Source: Agaribacter marinus
Lineage (GTDB): Bacteria; Pseudomonadota; Gammaproteobacteria; Enterobacterales; Alteromonadaceae
Assembly (NCBI RefSeq): GCF_030160655.1
Contig: NZ_BSOT01000005.1
Span: 868,001-932,000, forward strand
DNA length: 64,000 nucleotides
Direction of reading: 5' to 3'
Shown here: positions 1 through 10,257 of the stretch, in pieces
Numbering within the stretch: the first letter of the stretch is position 1
Layout: each line of letters begins with the position of its first letter
Translations under genes and position numbers: made by a program
Notes under the pieces: model-generated
Told to the model about the DNA's origin: nothing
Databases searched by the model: none
The model's input: the letters and a program-made list of their open reading frames with translations, nothing else

Positions 1-139
1 AAATCGTTTCGACGTCTTCTGCTACCGGAGCATCTTCTTGTGTTGCGTCATTCTCTTGAGCATATACATTTGTGCCCATTGCAGAGATTACAGCAGCACA
101 GACAGTGCTCAGATAAAACTTCTTGTGTGCGTCTACCAT
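1..139 (-). CDS. Exported protein N-terminus, probable TonB-dependent receptor (partial)
   Basis: Only the first 46 codons are inside the window; the gene runs off the left edge. The translation begins with a typical Sec signal peptide: a basic start (MVDAHKK), a hydrophobic core, and a likely cleavage site after NVYA, followed by QENDA. The mature start is rich in Glu, Asp, Ala and Val (EDAPVAEDVETI). That signal-plus-acidic-linker pattern is common at the start of TonB-dependent outer-membrane receptors of Alteromonadales, just before the TonB box and plug domain. An AGGA lies about nine bases before the ATG. The receptor assignment is an inference from the N-terminus alone; any secreted protein with an acidic linker would fit. 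The long upstream region (140-870) suits a regulated transporter gene. Confidence 0.5.
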   Translation of the reverse strand, partial: MVDAHKKFYLSTVCAAVISAMGTNVYAQENDATQEDAPVAEDVETI

Positions 140-870
140 TTTGTCTAATCCTAGTAGTTTATATGTTTGTGTGTGGCTTATTTTGTAAATAGCTTGTGTG
201 TGTTCTATCTGTAAAAAAGCCTGTTTTAAAACCAGTGTGTGAATGGCTTACTATAAAGGTCGTTTTAAGAAATCCTCATAAAGTTTCTGTATTTACAGCT
301 ATTGTTATACAAATGTAAATTCATAAGAGGTAAGTGTCAACTATTTTTGTTAACAATTTTCAATATTATTGTAAACAAGAAAAAATCAAGATTAAGTATT
401 TTTTATATAATTAACAATGAGATACAAAAAAACAATAAAAAATATTAAATACATAATTATTCAATTTATATAAAAAATATTGATTTTATTGATGAATTAG
501 CTAAAGCGCTATAACAATAAAGTTAATCTTTAGACCAAATAAAGTAAATGCCTAATTCCAGTCGTAAGGTATATGTGAGAGGTTTTGGGTATATTTTCTC
601 ATATCATTTAAATTACCAATACAAAGGCAAATTTAAATATGATTTTCTAGTCAGGAAATGGCTTCAACAACATACCTAATAGCTTGCTTATGTAATAAAA
701 ACTTACAAATGATTTGCAAATGTGTCTTTACATTTACTGATAACAGTGGGGTAACATCGTGATGTAAATTCAGAAAAGGGGTTATAAAATAGAAATTCAA
801 GTTAGGTATAGTATGTATAGTTAGTCAATATCTTTAACAAACATTCACTATCAATCTCGAAACAAAATTT
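140..870. other. Long AT-rich intergenic region upstream of the exported protein
   Basis: About 730 bases without a credible gene. The stretch 340-490 is very AT-rich. It should hold the promoter and leader of the minus-strand exported-protein gene. An imperfect palindrome around AGCGCT at 505-510 (5 of 7 flanking half-site positions match) resembles LacI-family operators that often control sugar-linked TonB receptors in this group, but the match is weak. I saw no RNA gene and no ORF with a good ribosome-binding site. Confidence 0.5.
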
Positions 871-914
871 ACAAAGAGTGATGTGACACAACTTAATTTG
901 GCATCACTCTTTGT
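871..914 (-). terminator. Inverted repeat downstream of topA, probable terminator
   Basis: A perfect 13-base inverted repeat (arms 871-883 and 902-914) lies 35 bases beyond the topA stop. The loop is 18 bases. On the minus strand the hairpin is followed by AAATTTTG rather than a clean U-run, so it may be a weak intrinsic terminator or an RNA-stabilising 3' end. Confidence 0.55.
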
Positions 915-948
915 ATAATAAAATTTATTTGGACGTTATTACGCCCAT

Positions 949-3621
949 TTATTTTGCTTTTTTACGTTTATCTTCGACCACCCATTTCCCATTTGAATGC
1001 CATGCGGCCCACCCTGACGCTTTAGGCTTTTTTTCCTTCGCTGATGACTTCTCTTCTGACATTATATACTGTTGTTTAGTCTTGCGACTATATCTAACGA
1101 TACTGGGGTTCCCATCAGGATCTTTTTCAGGTGCGTCGGCTAAATAATAAAATTTAGGGGATATTCTTTCTCTAAAGCGCTTTAGCTCACTCACTAGAGG
1201 CGCACGCGTTTCTCTAGACTTAGGAAACGTAGATGCGGCTAAAAATATGCCAGCAGCGCCATCCCGCAACACAAAATAAGCCTCAGAGTTTTCGCATTCA
1301 AGTTCAGGTAAGTGCACAGGATCCTCTTTTGGTGGTGCAGCCTCACCGCTTTTTAGTAATTTACGTGTGTTTTTACACGTCTCACTCGTGCAGCCAAAAT
1401 ACTTACCAAAGCGCCCGTTTTTAAGCTCCATATCGCTTTGACACTTATCACATTCGATGATTGGCCCGTCATAACCTTTGAGCTTAAATGTACCGGCTTC
1501 AATCTCAAAACCGGTGCAAGAAGGTGTATTACCACACACATGCAAACGACGTTTCTCATCAATCAAATAGCTGTCCATTGCAGTATCGCATATTGGACAG
1601 CGCTTCTTAGCTCTTAATACTTCGGTTTCTAACTCTTCTTCGGACGCACTTACGACTTCTTCACCGGGCGTCAAGTTCATTGTTGTGGTACAACGTTCTT
1701 TTGGAGGTAAGTTGTAACCTGAACAACCTAAAAATACGCCTGTACTAGCCGTACGTAAATTCATTTGTCGTCCGCATTTTGTGCATTCAACATCAACCGG
1801 GACTGCTTGATTTGGGCGCATACCGCCCTCATCAATATCCAATTCAGCTTTACTTAGTTTATTTGAAAAGTTCTCATAAAATTGGTCGAGTACCTGTTTC
1901 CAACTCAGTTCTCCATGCGCTATATCGTCGAGGTGTTGCTCCATATTCGCGGTAAAATCATAGCTAATTAAGTCAGAAAAATTATCTACTAAGCGATCAT
2001 TAACAATCTCTCCCATCTTTTCAGCGTAAAACCTTTTTGCATCTAATCGAACATATCCTCTGTCTTGGATCGTAGAGATAATATTCGCGTAGGTAGATGG
2101 ACGACCAATGCCACGCTTTTCCAATTCTTTAACTAACGATGCTTCATTAAATCGCGCAATTGGCTTAGTAAAATGTTGCTTGGGATCGAGGCCATGTAGA
2201 ATAAGTGCATCGCCTGGTTTCACGTTCGGTAATTCTGCTTCTTTATCGTCTTTTTTCTTTATCTGCGAAAGTACTGCCGTCCAGCCATCAAAAACGAGCA
2301 CACGCCCTTTGACTGTTAACTCAAATTCTCCACTTTCTTTTGTCGGTATTGCATTCGCTCGAATAGTCGTTGAATCATATTTTGCATTTGTCATTTGGCA
2401 TGCGACAAATTGGCGCCAGATTAAATCATAGAGGCGCTGAGCGTCTTTCTCCATGTCTGACAGACTAGCAGACTTAACAACGACATTACTCGGCCTAATC
2501 GCTTCATGAGCCTCCTGCGCACCTTCTTTGCTACCATACTGTATAGCGTTAGCTGGCATATATTTATCACCAAAGTGTTTACCAATATATGATCTACACG
2601 CTTCAACCGCTTCGGTACTTAAGTTGGTCGAGTCAGTACGCATATAAGTAATGTGCCCGGCTTCGTATAGGCGCTGGGCCATCATCATTGTCTTCTTAAC
2701 GCCAAAACCTAAACGTGTGCTCGCTGCTTGTTGCAGTGTAGACGTAATAAAAGGGGCTGATGGCCTACTTTGGGTCGGCTTGGAATCTCTACTTACAATT
2801 TCATAGTGGCTTGACTCTAGCGCGGCTACCGCTTCATCCGTTTGAGATTTACTCACTGGTTTGAATGCTTTGCCATCGCGCTTTGCAACGAGCATGTTAA
2901 GCGCATCGCCTTTTGCTGTATTTAGGGCAGCATGAACATCCCAAAACTCTTCAGGCACAAAGGCCTTAATCTCTCTTTCACGTTCAACAACCAGTCTGAC
3001 TGCAACCGATTGAACTCGACCAGCAGATAAGCCCCTTGCTACTTTTTTCCAAAGTAACGGCGACAGCATAAACCCAACAACTCTATCTAGAAAGCGTCTA
3101 GCTTGCTGGGCATTCACTCTTGAAATATTAACGTCACTGGGTTTTGAAAATGCGTCTTGAATAGCACTTTTGGTTATTTCATTAAAAACCACTCGCTGAA
3201 ACTGCTTGTCATCGTCTTTTAGCAATTCCTGCAGGTGCCATGCAATAGCCTCTCCCTCTCTATCCAAGTCGGTTGCGAGATAGATAGTGTCAGCATCTTT
3301 TGCGAGTTTTTGTAACTCATTAACGACTTTTTCTTTACCTTGTAGTACTTGATAATGCGCATGCCAGTCGTTTTGAGGATCAACGCCCATCCTGTCGACT
3401 AACTTTTTATACTCATATTCCTTTAAATATTTTTCTTTCTTCGCATCCGTCCACTGCTTCAATTCTTTTGCAGGTTTTTTAGGCGCAACCTTGCCAAGAG
3501 ATTTAGTTGGTAAATCTCTCACATGTCCGACACTCGACTTCACGATGAAGTTTTTACCTAAATATTTATTTATTGTCTTTGCTTTCGCAGGTGACTCTAC
3601 TATAACTAGTGATCTACCCAT
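949..3621 (-). CDS. topA: DNA topoisomerase I
   Basis: Type IA topoisomerase that relaxes negative supercoils by transient single-strand cleavage. The 890 residues match the family (about 865 in Escherichia coli). The TOPRIM domain opens with [13 protein letters not shown] and carries the acidic metal motif [15 protein letters not shown] near residue 115. The catalytic tyrosine is Y326 in [12 protein letters not shown]. Residues after about 660 carry three C4-type zinc-ribbon modules ([16 protein letters not shown] and CDKCQSDM), followed by a basic C-terminal tail rich in Lys. The start is the ATG at 3621; no strong Shine-Dalgarno sequence precedes it. The gene diverges from astB across about 270 AT-rich bases. 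Confidence 0.97.
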   Translation of the reverse strand: MGRSLVIVESPAKAKTINKYLGKNFIVKSSVGHVRDLPTKSLGKVAPKKPAKELKQWTDAKKEKYLKEYEYKKLVDRMGVDPQNDWHAHYQVLQGKEKVVNELQKLAKDADTIYLATDLDREGEAIAWHLQELLKDDDKQFQRVVFNEITKSAIQDAFSKPSDVNISRVNAQQARRFLDRVVGFMLSPLLWKKVARGLSAGRVQSVAVRLVVEREREIKAFVPEEFWDVHAALNTAKGDALNMLVAKRDGKAFKPVSKSQTDEAVAALESSHYEIVSRDSKPTQSRPSAPFITSTLQQAASTRLGFGVKKTMMMAQRLYEAGHITYMRTDSTNLSTEAVEACRSYIGKHFGDKYMPANAIQYGSKEGAQEAHEAIRPSNVVVKSASLSDMEKDAQRLYDLIWRQFVACQMTNAKYDSTTIRANAIPTKESGEFELTVKGRVLVFDGWTAVLSQIKKKDDKEAELPNVKPGDALILHGLDPKQHFTKPIARFNEASLVKELEKRGIGRPSTYANIISTIQDRGYVRLDAKRFYAEKMGEIVNDRLVDNFSDLISYDFTANMEQHLDDIAHGELSWKQVLDQFYENFSNKLSKAELDIDEGGMRPNQAVPVDVECTKCGRQMNLRTASTGVFLGCSGYNLPPKERCTTTMNLTPGEEVVSASEEELETEVLRAKKRCPICDTAMDSYLIDEKRRLHVCGNTPSCTGFEIEAGTFKLKGYDGPIIECDKCQSDMELKNGRFGKYFGCTSETCKNTRKLLKSGEAAPPKEDPVHLPELECENSEAYFVLRDGAAGIFLAASTFPKSRETRAPLVSELKRFRERISPKFYYLADAPEKDPDGNPSIVRYSRKTKQQYIMSEEKSSAKEKKPKASGWAAWHSNGKWVVEDKRKKAK

Positions 3622-3892
3622 TTAAAGAGGAAACCTTATATTATTTATATACTTACAACTTATTTGAACAACTTTCCTGCAAGTATGAGTGAATGCTTCT
3701 TTTTTAACATATATCTATAAAGTGCATAGAAAACAAGTTGTTCTATATAATTATCTTGCAAAGGTAAAGCAAAGTAATTGTTTTTACTATACTTTTCTAT
3801 AAATAAGGATTGGAAAATAAATTTTTGGCCGTATAATCGGCGTTTTCGCCACAATACTGTGTAATATTCAACCATATTCGAGAGGTAAGTAA

Positions 3893-5230
3893 ATGTCTGC
3901 AATCGAAGCAAATTTTGATGGCCTAGTAGGGCCAACCCATAATTATGCAGGCCTCTCATACGGCAATGTCGCATCTCAATCAAACGCGACAGCTATCAGT
4001 AACCCCAAGCAAGCCGCATTACAAGGTTTGGCTAAGATGAAGGCGCTTGCTGATATGGGCATGATACAAGGTGTGTTAGCCCCACAAGCTCGCCCAGATA
4101 CGAATATCCTTAGACGTCTTGGATTTTCAGGAACTGATGCACGTGTATTGTCTGATGCTTATCAGCGCGCACCATATTTACTTATGGCGGCAAGCTCAGC
4201 GTCAAGTATGTGGACTGCAAATGCTGCGACAGTGTCGCCAAGTGCAGATACCCAAGACAAGAGAGTGCATTTTACGCCCGCAAATTTAACTAACAAATTT
4301 CACCGTTCCATCGAACCGCAAGTAACTGGCAACATCTTAAAGGCAGTGTTTAGTGCGGATGAATATTTTATGCATCATGATCACTTGCCCGAAAACGATC
4401 ATTTTGGCGACGAAGGCGCTGCGAATCATACGCGATTTTGCGCCGACTATCATGATGCTGGCGTCGAGTTTTTTGTGTATGGCAAATATGCCTTTGATAC
4501 AAGCAAACCTGCCCCAGAGAAATATCCGGCTAGGCAAACATTAGAAGCCAGTATGGCCATTGCTAGGTTACACGGATTAGATTCAAATATGACCGTTTAT
4601 GCTCAGCAAAATCCAGCGCTAATTGACCAAGGTGTTTTTCACAATGATGTCATCGCAGTAGGTAATAAAAACGTTATGCTTTGCCATGAACAAGCATTTT
4701 TAAGTAACCTAGACGTTAAGCAGCAATTAACCCATTTATTCCGAGAAGGTGACTTTCATTTTATTGAAGTTGCCACGGAGGACGTTAGTGTTGAAAATGC
4801 AGTAAAAAGTTATCTGTTTAATACACAAATAATTAATTTACCAACGGGTGAAATGGTCATTATTGCGCCTAAAGAATGTGAACAAAATATACAGGTAAAT
4901 ACCTATCTAAATAAACTAGTTGAAAACGCCAATCCGATTACCGCAGTCCACTTTTTTGACGTAAAACAAAGCATGCAAAATGGCGGAGGGCCAGCGTGTC
5001 TTCGCTTAAGGGTTGTATTAAATGAGTCTGAATTAAATGCTACGAACGCCGCATGTTTGATTAACAACAAGAGTTACGCGTTACTATGCAGCTGGGTAAA
5101 TAAACATTACCGCGACCAATTATCTGACAAGGATTTAGCCGACCCACTATTGCTAAACGAATCCCAAACAGCGCTAGACGAGTTAACGCAATTATTAAAT
5201 CTAGGTTCAGTCTATCCGTTTCAAAATTGA
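3893..5230 (+). CDS. astB: N-succinylarginine dihydrolase
   Basis: Second enzyme of the arginine succinyltransferase pathway; it converts N2-succinylarginine to N2-succinylornithine, ammonia and CO2. The 445 residues match the family (447 in E. coli). The N-terminal signature [18 protein letters not shown] is clear, and the catalytic cysteine is C369 in [12 protein letters not shown]. The conserved Glu/His part of the guanidine-modifying triad is represented by [11 protein letters not shown] and the later His region. GAGAGGT precedes the ATG by five bases. The usual partners (astC, astA, astD, astE) are not in this window; the neighbours are topA (divergent) and an Ig-domain lipoprotein (convergent). 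No ArgR box could be identified with confidence. Confidence 0.96.
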   Translation: MSAIEANFDGLVGPTHNYAGLSYGNVASQSNATAISNPKQAALQGLAKMKALADMGMIQGVLAPQARPDTNILRRLGFSGTDARVLSDAYQRAPYLLMAASSASSMWTANAATVSPSADTQDKRVHFTPANLTNKFHRSIEPQVTGNILKAVFSADEYFMHHDHLPENDHFGDEGAANHTRFCADYHDAGVEFFVYGKYAFDTSKPAPEKYPARQTLEASMAIARLHGLDSNMTVYAQQNPALIDQGVFHNDVIAVGNKNVMLCHEQAFLSNLDVKQQLTHLFREGDFHFIEVATEDVSVENAVKSYLFNTQIINLPTGEMVIIAPKECEQNIQVNTYLNKLVENANPITAVHFFDVKQSMQNGGGPACLRLRVVLNESELNATNAACLINNKSYALLCSWVNKHYRDQLSDKDLADPLLLNESQTALDELTQLLNLGSVYPFQN

Positions 5231-5275
5231 GCATTAATTGGCATTAAATGAAATCCTCGACACGTTTAACTTAAA

Positions 5276-5305
5276 AAAATGTCCTGCAAAATTGCAAGAC
5301 ATTTT
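5276..5305. terminator. Bidirectional terminator between astB and the Ig-domain lipoprotein gene
   Basis: A 14-base stem (arms 5276-5289 and 5292-5305, with one G-U wobble in the minus-strand RNA) has A-runs on one side and T-runs on the other. Its placement between two convergent genes fits a shared intrinsic terminator. The minus-strand product has the better U-tract. Confidence 0.75.
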
Positions 5306-5329
5306 ATTCATGTTAAGTTGTTGTGTTAA

Positions 5330-7525
5330 TTAGTCCAAATCGTTACAGTTTGCACTTTGCCCGAATGGATTTGGCGGTGGTGGCGTTGAGCGCTCAGTCA
5401 AATCATCTGCAGCCACTGTTAGAGTGTAGCGTTGGAATTCTGATGATTCAGTTCCTAACGACTGGCCGAACACTTTAGCATCAATCGTGACCCAAGGCGC
5501 AAATTGTTTGGCATAGCGAATTTCTATTGTCGCTTGACCAAATTCATTTGTTCTTGCAACACCGTCCTTGAAAGAAACGGTAGCAACGTTACCTGGCGTT
5601 AACTGGCCATCGTCATTCAAATCTTCACCCATGTCCAGTCGATTATTAGCTTCAATAATACTGTCTTCAGAATCACATACAGCAGTTACAAACGTTTGCC
5701 ATACGTTCTCATCAGTATTCCAAAGCCAAAACCCTTTTCGATATGCATTGCGCAATGAAGGCGTGCCAGATGCAGTCAAATCTGCATCATTTACTGGACG
5801 ACCTGCAGCATCCGTCACAAATACGGCAAACTCTTTCAAATAACTTGCATCGTCTGGGCTTTGAATTAAGTTACCAGTACCTAAAGAAATATCAAACGCA
5901 CGATCACCAACAGTCAATGCAGTTTCACCTTGCGCGTTACCGCTAAATGCACGTATTAGGATGCCATTTTCAGAACTCACTGCATTAGATGTATAAACGG
6001 TGCTCGCGATACCATTGGAGTCTGTGGTCGCGGTATTTGGAGAAATACTGCCGCCTGTAGAATCAGCAACAATCGTAAAATCTACAATTGAGCCTTTCAC
6101 CAAGTTACCGGCACTGTCTCTTACGATTGCAGTAATTGTAGATGTTTGTCCTTCCGGTCCAATTAAATCAGGTGTTGCATCAACGGCAATACTATTTGGT
6201 TCCGTCGCAATGAATTCAATGGTGGCTCTAGCCGTTACCGTTTCTCCGTCACTATCTGTGCCCACAGCCGAAATGGAAGCTGGACCAGCAAACGCTGATT
6301 GAATCTGGATAACGGCAATGCCGTCACTATCCGTTGTTGTCGTATTTATATCAGCGCCATTTACACTAATAGTGCCTCTAGATGCGGTAACAACAATGTC
6401 TCCATTTGCAAATGGCGTGCTGTTTTTAAACCAACGTAATGATATATCTTCTGGCGCATTTAATTCTATTTCTTGCGTTGGCAAGTCAACAAAACTAAAG
6501 TCATCCTGTTGGATTTCAACATTAAAAGATGTACTTGCGTTCAATGCACTGGCGGTTATTGTCGCCTCACCAGAGACTGATGAAGAAAATTCCACTGTTA
6601 CTTGTCCATTCGCCCCTGTTTTTGCGATTTCAGTAGACAAGGCGCCTAAATCTGTACTTAGTATTATGTCTTGATTGGCAATGCCCACCCCATCAGAATC
6701 AGACACAATAATGGTAATGGGAGACACGTCATCAATGATGATAGATGATGCACCGTTGACATTAATTTCAGTACCGACGACGCTGATGTTAATTTCTTGA
6801 GATAGATCTCCCGTAGTTGCAACTACGGTAATTACGCGATTTTCAGGGTCATTTTGCGTTGATAGTAAAGCTCTTGCTGTGCCGTCTTCACCAGTACTCA
6901 AATCAACAGATGACAACGAGGCATTTTGATCTGCAGAAAACGTCATCGGGATATTATTTAATAAGATGTTTTTATCATTTTTTACAACAGCAATCAGCTC
7001 AACACTATCCGAACCACTTGATGGTAATTGGACGATATTAGCAAATAACTCTAGACTAGACGCTTCTTGCTGACGAGTACCTGTTGAAGTAAACCCTATG
7101 TCATCGGAAGCTCCAGCGTCGATGGTTGCTGAAATAGTGCCACTACCAGCGAGCGCTTCTGCATAAATATTTATTGACGCAACGCCATTCTCATTCGTTA
7201 ACGCAGTACCAGTATCATTATCAAAACGAGCTAGTCCTGGCTGATTAAATGAAAATGTCACCAACTCATTATTTATAGTATTGCCATCTTGATCGCTTAG
7301 CGTCGCACGTAAAGTAAGTGGGCTGCCGTCATCCACTTGAGTGGATACGTCACCTTCAGCATTTACCATACTCAAACTTAAACTTACGACAGGTTCACTA
7401 GGTGTAACCGGAGGCGTAGGTGTATTTCCATTGTTTGTTCGCTCTAATGGTTCTCCCCCACCGCCACATGCGAAAAGGAACAAGGCTACTGCTAATAACC
7501 CAAATATTCGTATACTGTGTTTCAT
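5330..7525 (-). CDS. Lipoprotein with tandem bacterial Ig-like (Big_1-type) domains
   Basis: A 731-residue surface or periplasmic protein. The N-terminus is a lipoprotein signal with lipobox LFAC and then GGGG, so the mature protein should be lipid-anchored at Cys20. After a Pro/Thr linker, residues from about 45 to 545 contain roughly five repeats of about 100 residues. Each has the invasin/intimin-type Ig pattern: an opening such as SLSLSMVNAEG, a DQDGNTINN-like turn, and a closing TNENGVASINIYA motif. The C-terminal 180 residues differ: they contain a cysteine pair and an Asp-rich loop, DLNDDGQLTPGN, like a calcium-binding or dockerin-type loop. The role is probably adhesion or a structural stalk, inferred from domain type only. 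The gene stands alone between convergent astB and a divergent symporter gene. Its start has only a weak GGG upstream. Confidence 0.85.
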   Translation of the reverse strand: MKHSIRIFGLLAVALFLFACGGGGEPLERTNNGNTPTPPVTPSEPVVSLSLSMVNAEGDVSTQVDDGSPLTLRATLSDQDGNTINNELVTFSFNQPGLARFDNDTGTALTNENGVASINIYAEALAGSGTISATIDAGASDDIGFTSTGTRQQEASSLELFANIVQLPSSGSDSVELIAVVKNDKNILLNNIPMTFSADQNASLSSVDLSTGEDGTARALLSTQNDPENRVITVVATTGDLSQEINISVVGTEINVNGASSIIIDDVSPITIIVSDSDGVGIANQDIILSTDLGALSTEIAKTGANGQVTVEFSSSVSGEATITASALNASTSFNVEIQQDDFSFVDLPTQEIELNAPEDISLRWFKNSTPFANGDIVVTASRGTISVNGADINTTTTDSDGIAVIQIQSAFAGPASISAVGTDSDGETVTARATIEFIATEPNSIAVDATPDLIGPEGQTSTITAIVRDSAGNLVKGSIVDFTIVADSTGGSISPNTATTDSNGIASTVYTSNAVSSENGILIRAFSGNAQGETALTVGDRAFDISLGTGNLIQSPDDASYLKEFAVFVTDAAGRPVNDADLTASGTPSLRNAYRKGFWLWNTDENVWQTFVTAVCDSEDSIIEANNRLDMGEDLNDDGQLTPGNVATVSFKDGVARTNEFGQATIEIRYAKQFAPWVTIDAKVFGQSLGTESSEFQRYTLTVAADDLTERSTPPPPNPFGQSANCNDLD

Positions 7526-7663
7526 GTTTATAACCCGTATTATCGCTCTAAAAGCGCAGTTGGCATCAATATCAAATTAATTTAGCAAAGTATCTTTTGC
7601 TTTTAAGCCATTGTTGTTAACCTTTGGTATCAAGACACATAACCAAAATAATAAGGTCTGCAT

Positions 7664-9010
7664 ATGCCCCACTCGTCCAAAAAATCAAATTTGACCCTTA
7701 AAATCTTTATCGGCATGGGAGCCGGAATCATAATAGGCTTATTGCTTCAGGGGGTTCGCGCCCTGTTCGGCGACGGAGATGAAGATTTAATATTTTCAAT
7801 ACTAGGTTTTACATTTTCTACTTACGGATTTTTTGTAGAAGGTATATTTAATATTGGAGGGAGCATTTTTGTTAAAAGTTTAAAGATGCTAGTTGTCCCA
7901 TTAGTATTTGTTTCATTGGTATGTGGTGTATCCAGTCTATCCGATCCGGCTAAACTTGGTCGTCTCGGCGGAAAGTCTGTCGGCCTATATTTAATGACAA
8001 CTGCCATCGCGGTCTCAGTTGCACTAAGTGCCGCTCTAATCATTCAACCTGGTGCTGGATTTTCTCTCACTGAACAAGCCAGTTACGTAGCTAAAGAATC
8101 GCCTGGTTTTGCTAACGTTGTGATTAACATGTTTCCATCAAACCCCATTGAGTCAATGGCAGAAGGCAATATGCTACAAATTATTGTCTTCTCAATTTTA
8201 GTCGGTATAGCAATATCAATGAGCGGTGAAAGCGGGAATAAAGTTCGCTCTGGTTTTGAAATGCTCAACGACGTAATAATGAAAATCGTCACCATCATTA
8301 TGAATTTAGCGCCTTACGGCGTTTTTTGCTTGATTGCCAAATTGGCAAGTACTATTCGCTTAGAAGATTTTAGCAGTATTATTCAGTACTTCGTTCTAGT
8401 CTTTGTTGTACTGATTATACATGCAATTGTCACTTACCCTATTTTACTGTCAGTATTTGCGCGCTTAAATCCAATTAATCTACTTATAAAAATGAAAGAC
8501 ACCGCAATGTTTGCTTTTAGTTCATCCAGTAGTAACGCTACGTTGCCCATTACGCTAGCAACCGCCAATAAACGACTAGGTGTAGACAATAGTGTTGCGT
8601 CTTTTACCGTACCATTGGGTGCAACCATTAACATGGATGGCACCGCCATAATGCAAGGCGTTGCGACAGTATTTATAGCGCAAGTATATGGCGTAGATTT
8701 AACAACGTCACAACTTTTAATGGTGGTTGCTACAGCTACACTAGCGTCGGTAGGCACTGCTGGTGTGCCAGGTGTCGGCTTAATAATGCTAGCGATGGTA
8801 TTGCAACAAGTAAATCTACCTGTTGAAGGTATTGCCCTAATTATTGGTATAGACAGACTGTTGGATATGACCAGAACGGTCGTCAACGTGACGGGTGATT
8901 GCACCGTCACCTGTATCGTTGCAAAATCTGAGGGCGCCCTTGACGAAACGGTTTACAATGATATGTCGTCATCGATCGAGGTTGTTCCTACAGAGAAGCA
9001 GTCGGCGTAA
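7664..9010 (+). CDS. Dicarboxylate/amino acid:cation symporter (DAACS family)
   Basis: An inner-membrane secondary transporter of the GltP/DctA type, taking up glutamate, aspartate or C4-dicarboxylates with Na+ or H+. The 448 residues show multiple hydrophobic helices. The family hallmarks are the serine-rich hairpin motif SSSSNATLP near residue 287 and the ion/substrate motif ATINMDGTA near residue 322. A later segment contains DRLLDMTRTVVNVTGD, which usually determines substrate. Substrate identity cannot be fixed from sequence. AAGG sits seven bases before the ATG. The gene converges on lolE with a one-base gap, and its terminator lies inside lolE. Confidence 0.93.
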   Translation: MPHSSKKSNLTLKIFIGMGAGIIIGLLLQGVRALFGDGDEDLIFSILGFTFSTYGFFVEGIFNIGGSIFVKSLKMLVVPLVFVSLVCGVSSLSDPAKLGRLGGKSVGLYLMTTAIAVSVALSAALIIQPGAGFSLTEQASYVAKESPGFANVVINMFPSNPIESMAEGNMLQIIVFSILVGIAISMSGESGNKVRSGFEMLNDVIMKIVTIIMNLAPYGVFCLIAKLASTIRLEDFSSIIQYFVLVFVVLIIHAIVTYPILLSVFARLNPINLLIKMKDTAMFAFSSSSSNATLPITLATANKRLGVDNSVASFTVPLGATINMDGTAIMQGVATVFIAQVYGVDLTTSQLLMVVATATLASVGTAGVPGVGLIMLAMVLQQVNLPVEGIALIIGIDRLLDMTRTVVNVTGDCTVTCIVAKSEGALDETVYNDMSSSIEVVPTEKQSA

Positions 9011-9011
9011 T

Positions 9012-10253
9012 TTAATGAAGATTAGCTGCTGGCTTTACGCTAGCAGCTTTATTCGCAGGGTAAAGGGTCGCCAATAAACCAATTAACACAGCGACCAAAA
9101 AAGTACCTGCAACATTCCACCAAACAACTTTAGAGGGAATGCTACTTGTAAAATAAACACCTGCATTTAGTATTTCCCATCCAGTAAGCATTTCTATTGC
9201 ATTTACCAAATCGGGTAAAAAAATACTCAACATAGTACCCAATGTACAGCCAATGAATGCACCAACAAACGTGCTTTTTATACCTTTTAAAATGAAAATC
9301 TGGCGAATCTGTTTATGACTGGCGCCCATCGTTTTTAGAATAGCGATGGCTTTGCTCTTTTCTTTTACAGACATCACCAAAGAAGAAACGACATTAAAAC
9401 AAGCAATACAAATCAATAAAAACAACACGATATATATGACTGTTCTGACCAACTGTATGTCGTAAAATAGATGTCCTTTTGTCAAAAACCAACTCGACAT
9501 GTATACCGCTTGATTAAATTGGTAGCCGTATTCCCTAACAAATGACTGAGCGATGAACGGATCATGTAGAACAAATTCGATGTTACTCGTCATTTCGGGC
9601 GAAAACGCCATTAATTCGCCAAGTTCCTGAGTATTCACAAACGCAATAAATGCATCAAGTTCGCCACCTAGTTTCACATCACCGACAACAGAAAACCACG
9701 CACTAATAGGCGCCTTAAAGCTTAAATCTTTACTTGTTTGAGGAAGTAAAAGCTGTATTTTGTCGCCTACCTCAACATCTAAGGCCTGCATAATACCTTC
9801 GCCCAATAAGATTGGTTTTACTTTGTTACCTGCCGTATTGATATCGAATAAATCAGCAGCATTAAATAAGTTAGCGTATTTAGCTTGGTAATAATCAGAA
9901 TTAATACCGACAATTTCAGCAGACTTAATACGATTCCCTCGCTGCAACAAAGCAGATGCCTTGTTTAATTGAAAAACATGTTTAAGTCTTGCATCAGCGC
10001 TCAGTTTGTTTTTAATGTCTGTTGGTAAGTTAATACCGCTACCATCAACATTGATAAACTCTGCGTGGGGAATCAACTTCAACAAATTTGTTCGAAGTTC
10101 GTATTCGAAACCATTCATTACTGACAATAAGATAATTAATGCAGCGCATCCTAAGCCAACGCCAATTGATGACATTTTTGCCACAAAACGGATAAAACCC
10201 TGTCCTTGACTAGTTTGAAAACCTTGAGCAAGTAGTCTGACTGCGTAAGCCAT
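9012..10253 (-). CDS. lolE: Lipoprotein-releasing ABC transporter permease LolE
   Basis: A permease of the LolCDE complex, which extracts outer-membrane lipoproteins from the inner membrane and hands them to LolA. The 413 residues follow the MacB/FtsX topology: one N-terminal helix (about 25-47, ending LSVMNGFEYELR), a large periplasmic domain, and three C-terminal helices. The segment FYDIQLVRTVIYIV, then CFNVVSSLVMSVKEKS, resembles LolE rather than LolC. The start ATG is four bases after the lolD stop, and the last codons of lolD supply an AGGA Shine-Dalgarno sequence, so the two are translationally linked. The partner lolC is 25 kb away at 35.9-37.1 kb. Confidence 0.9.
   Translation of the reverse strand: MAYAVRLLAQGFQTSQGQGFIRFVAKMSSIGVGLGCAALIILLSVMNGFEYELRTNLLKLIPHAEFINVDGSGINLPTDIKNKLSADARLKHVFQLNKASALLQRGNRIKSAEIVGINSDYYQAKYANLFNAADLFDINTAGNKVKPILLGEGIMQALDVEVGDKIQLLLPQTSKDLSFKAPISAWFSVVGDVKLGGELDAFIAFVNTQELGELMAFSPEMTSNIEFVLHDPFIAQSFVREYGYQFNQAVYMSSWFLTKGHLFYDIQLVRTVIYIVLFLLICIACFNVVSSLVMSVKEKSKAIAILKTMGASHKQIRQIFILKGIKSTFVGAFIGCTLGTMLSIFLPDLVNAIEMLTGWEILNAGVYFTSSIPSKVVWWNVAGTFLVAVLIGLLATLYPANKAASVKPAANLH
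9024..9053 (+). terminator. Terminator of the symporter gene, inside the 3' end of lolE
   Basis: A 10-base stem with one G-U wobble (arms 9024-9033 and 9039-9048, loop TTTAC) is followed by TTATT. It begins 14 bases after the symporter stop. The same bases encode the last residues of LolE (AASVKPAANLH) on the other strand. Confidence 0.65.
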
Positions 10254-10257
10254 TATT

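Noticed and set aside
3840-3892. ArgR box upstream of astB
   Set aside because: TATTCA-like half-sites are present but spacing and symmetry do not match an ARG box well enough.
3660-3983. 107-codon minus-strand frame overlapping the astB start
   Set aside because: It lies antisense to the conserved astB N-terminus and covers the topA-astB promoter region, and its sequence is AT-driven without motifs.
8434-8910. 158-codon antisense frame inside the symporter gene
   Set aside because: It is the opposite-strand shadow of a well-conserved transporter; its low-complexity Thr/Ser/Ala/Val composition follows from the helix codons.
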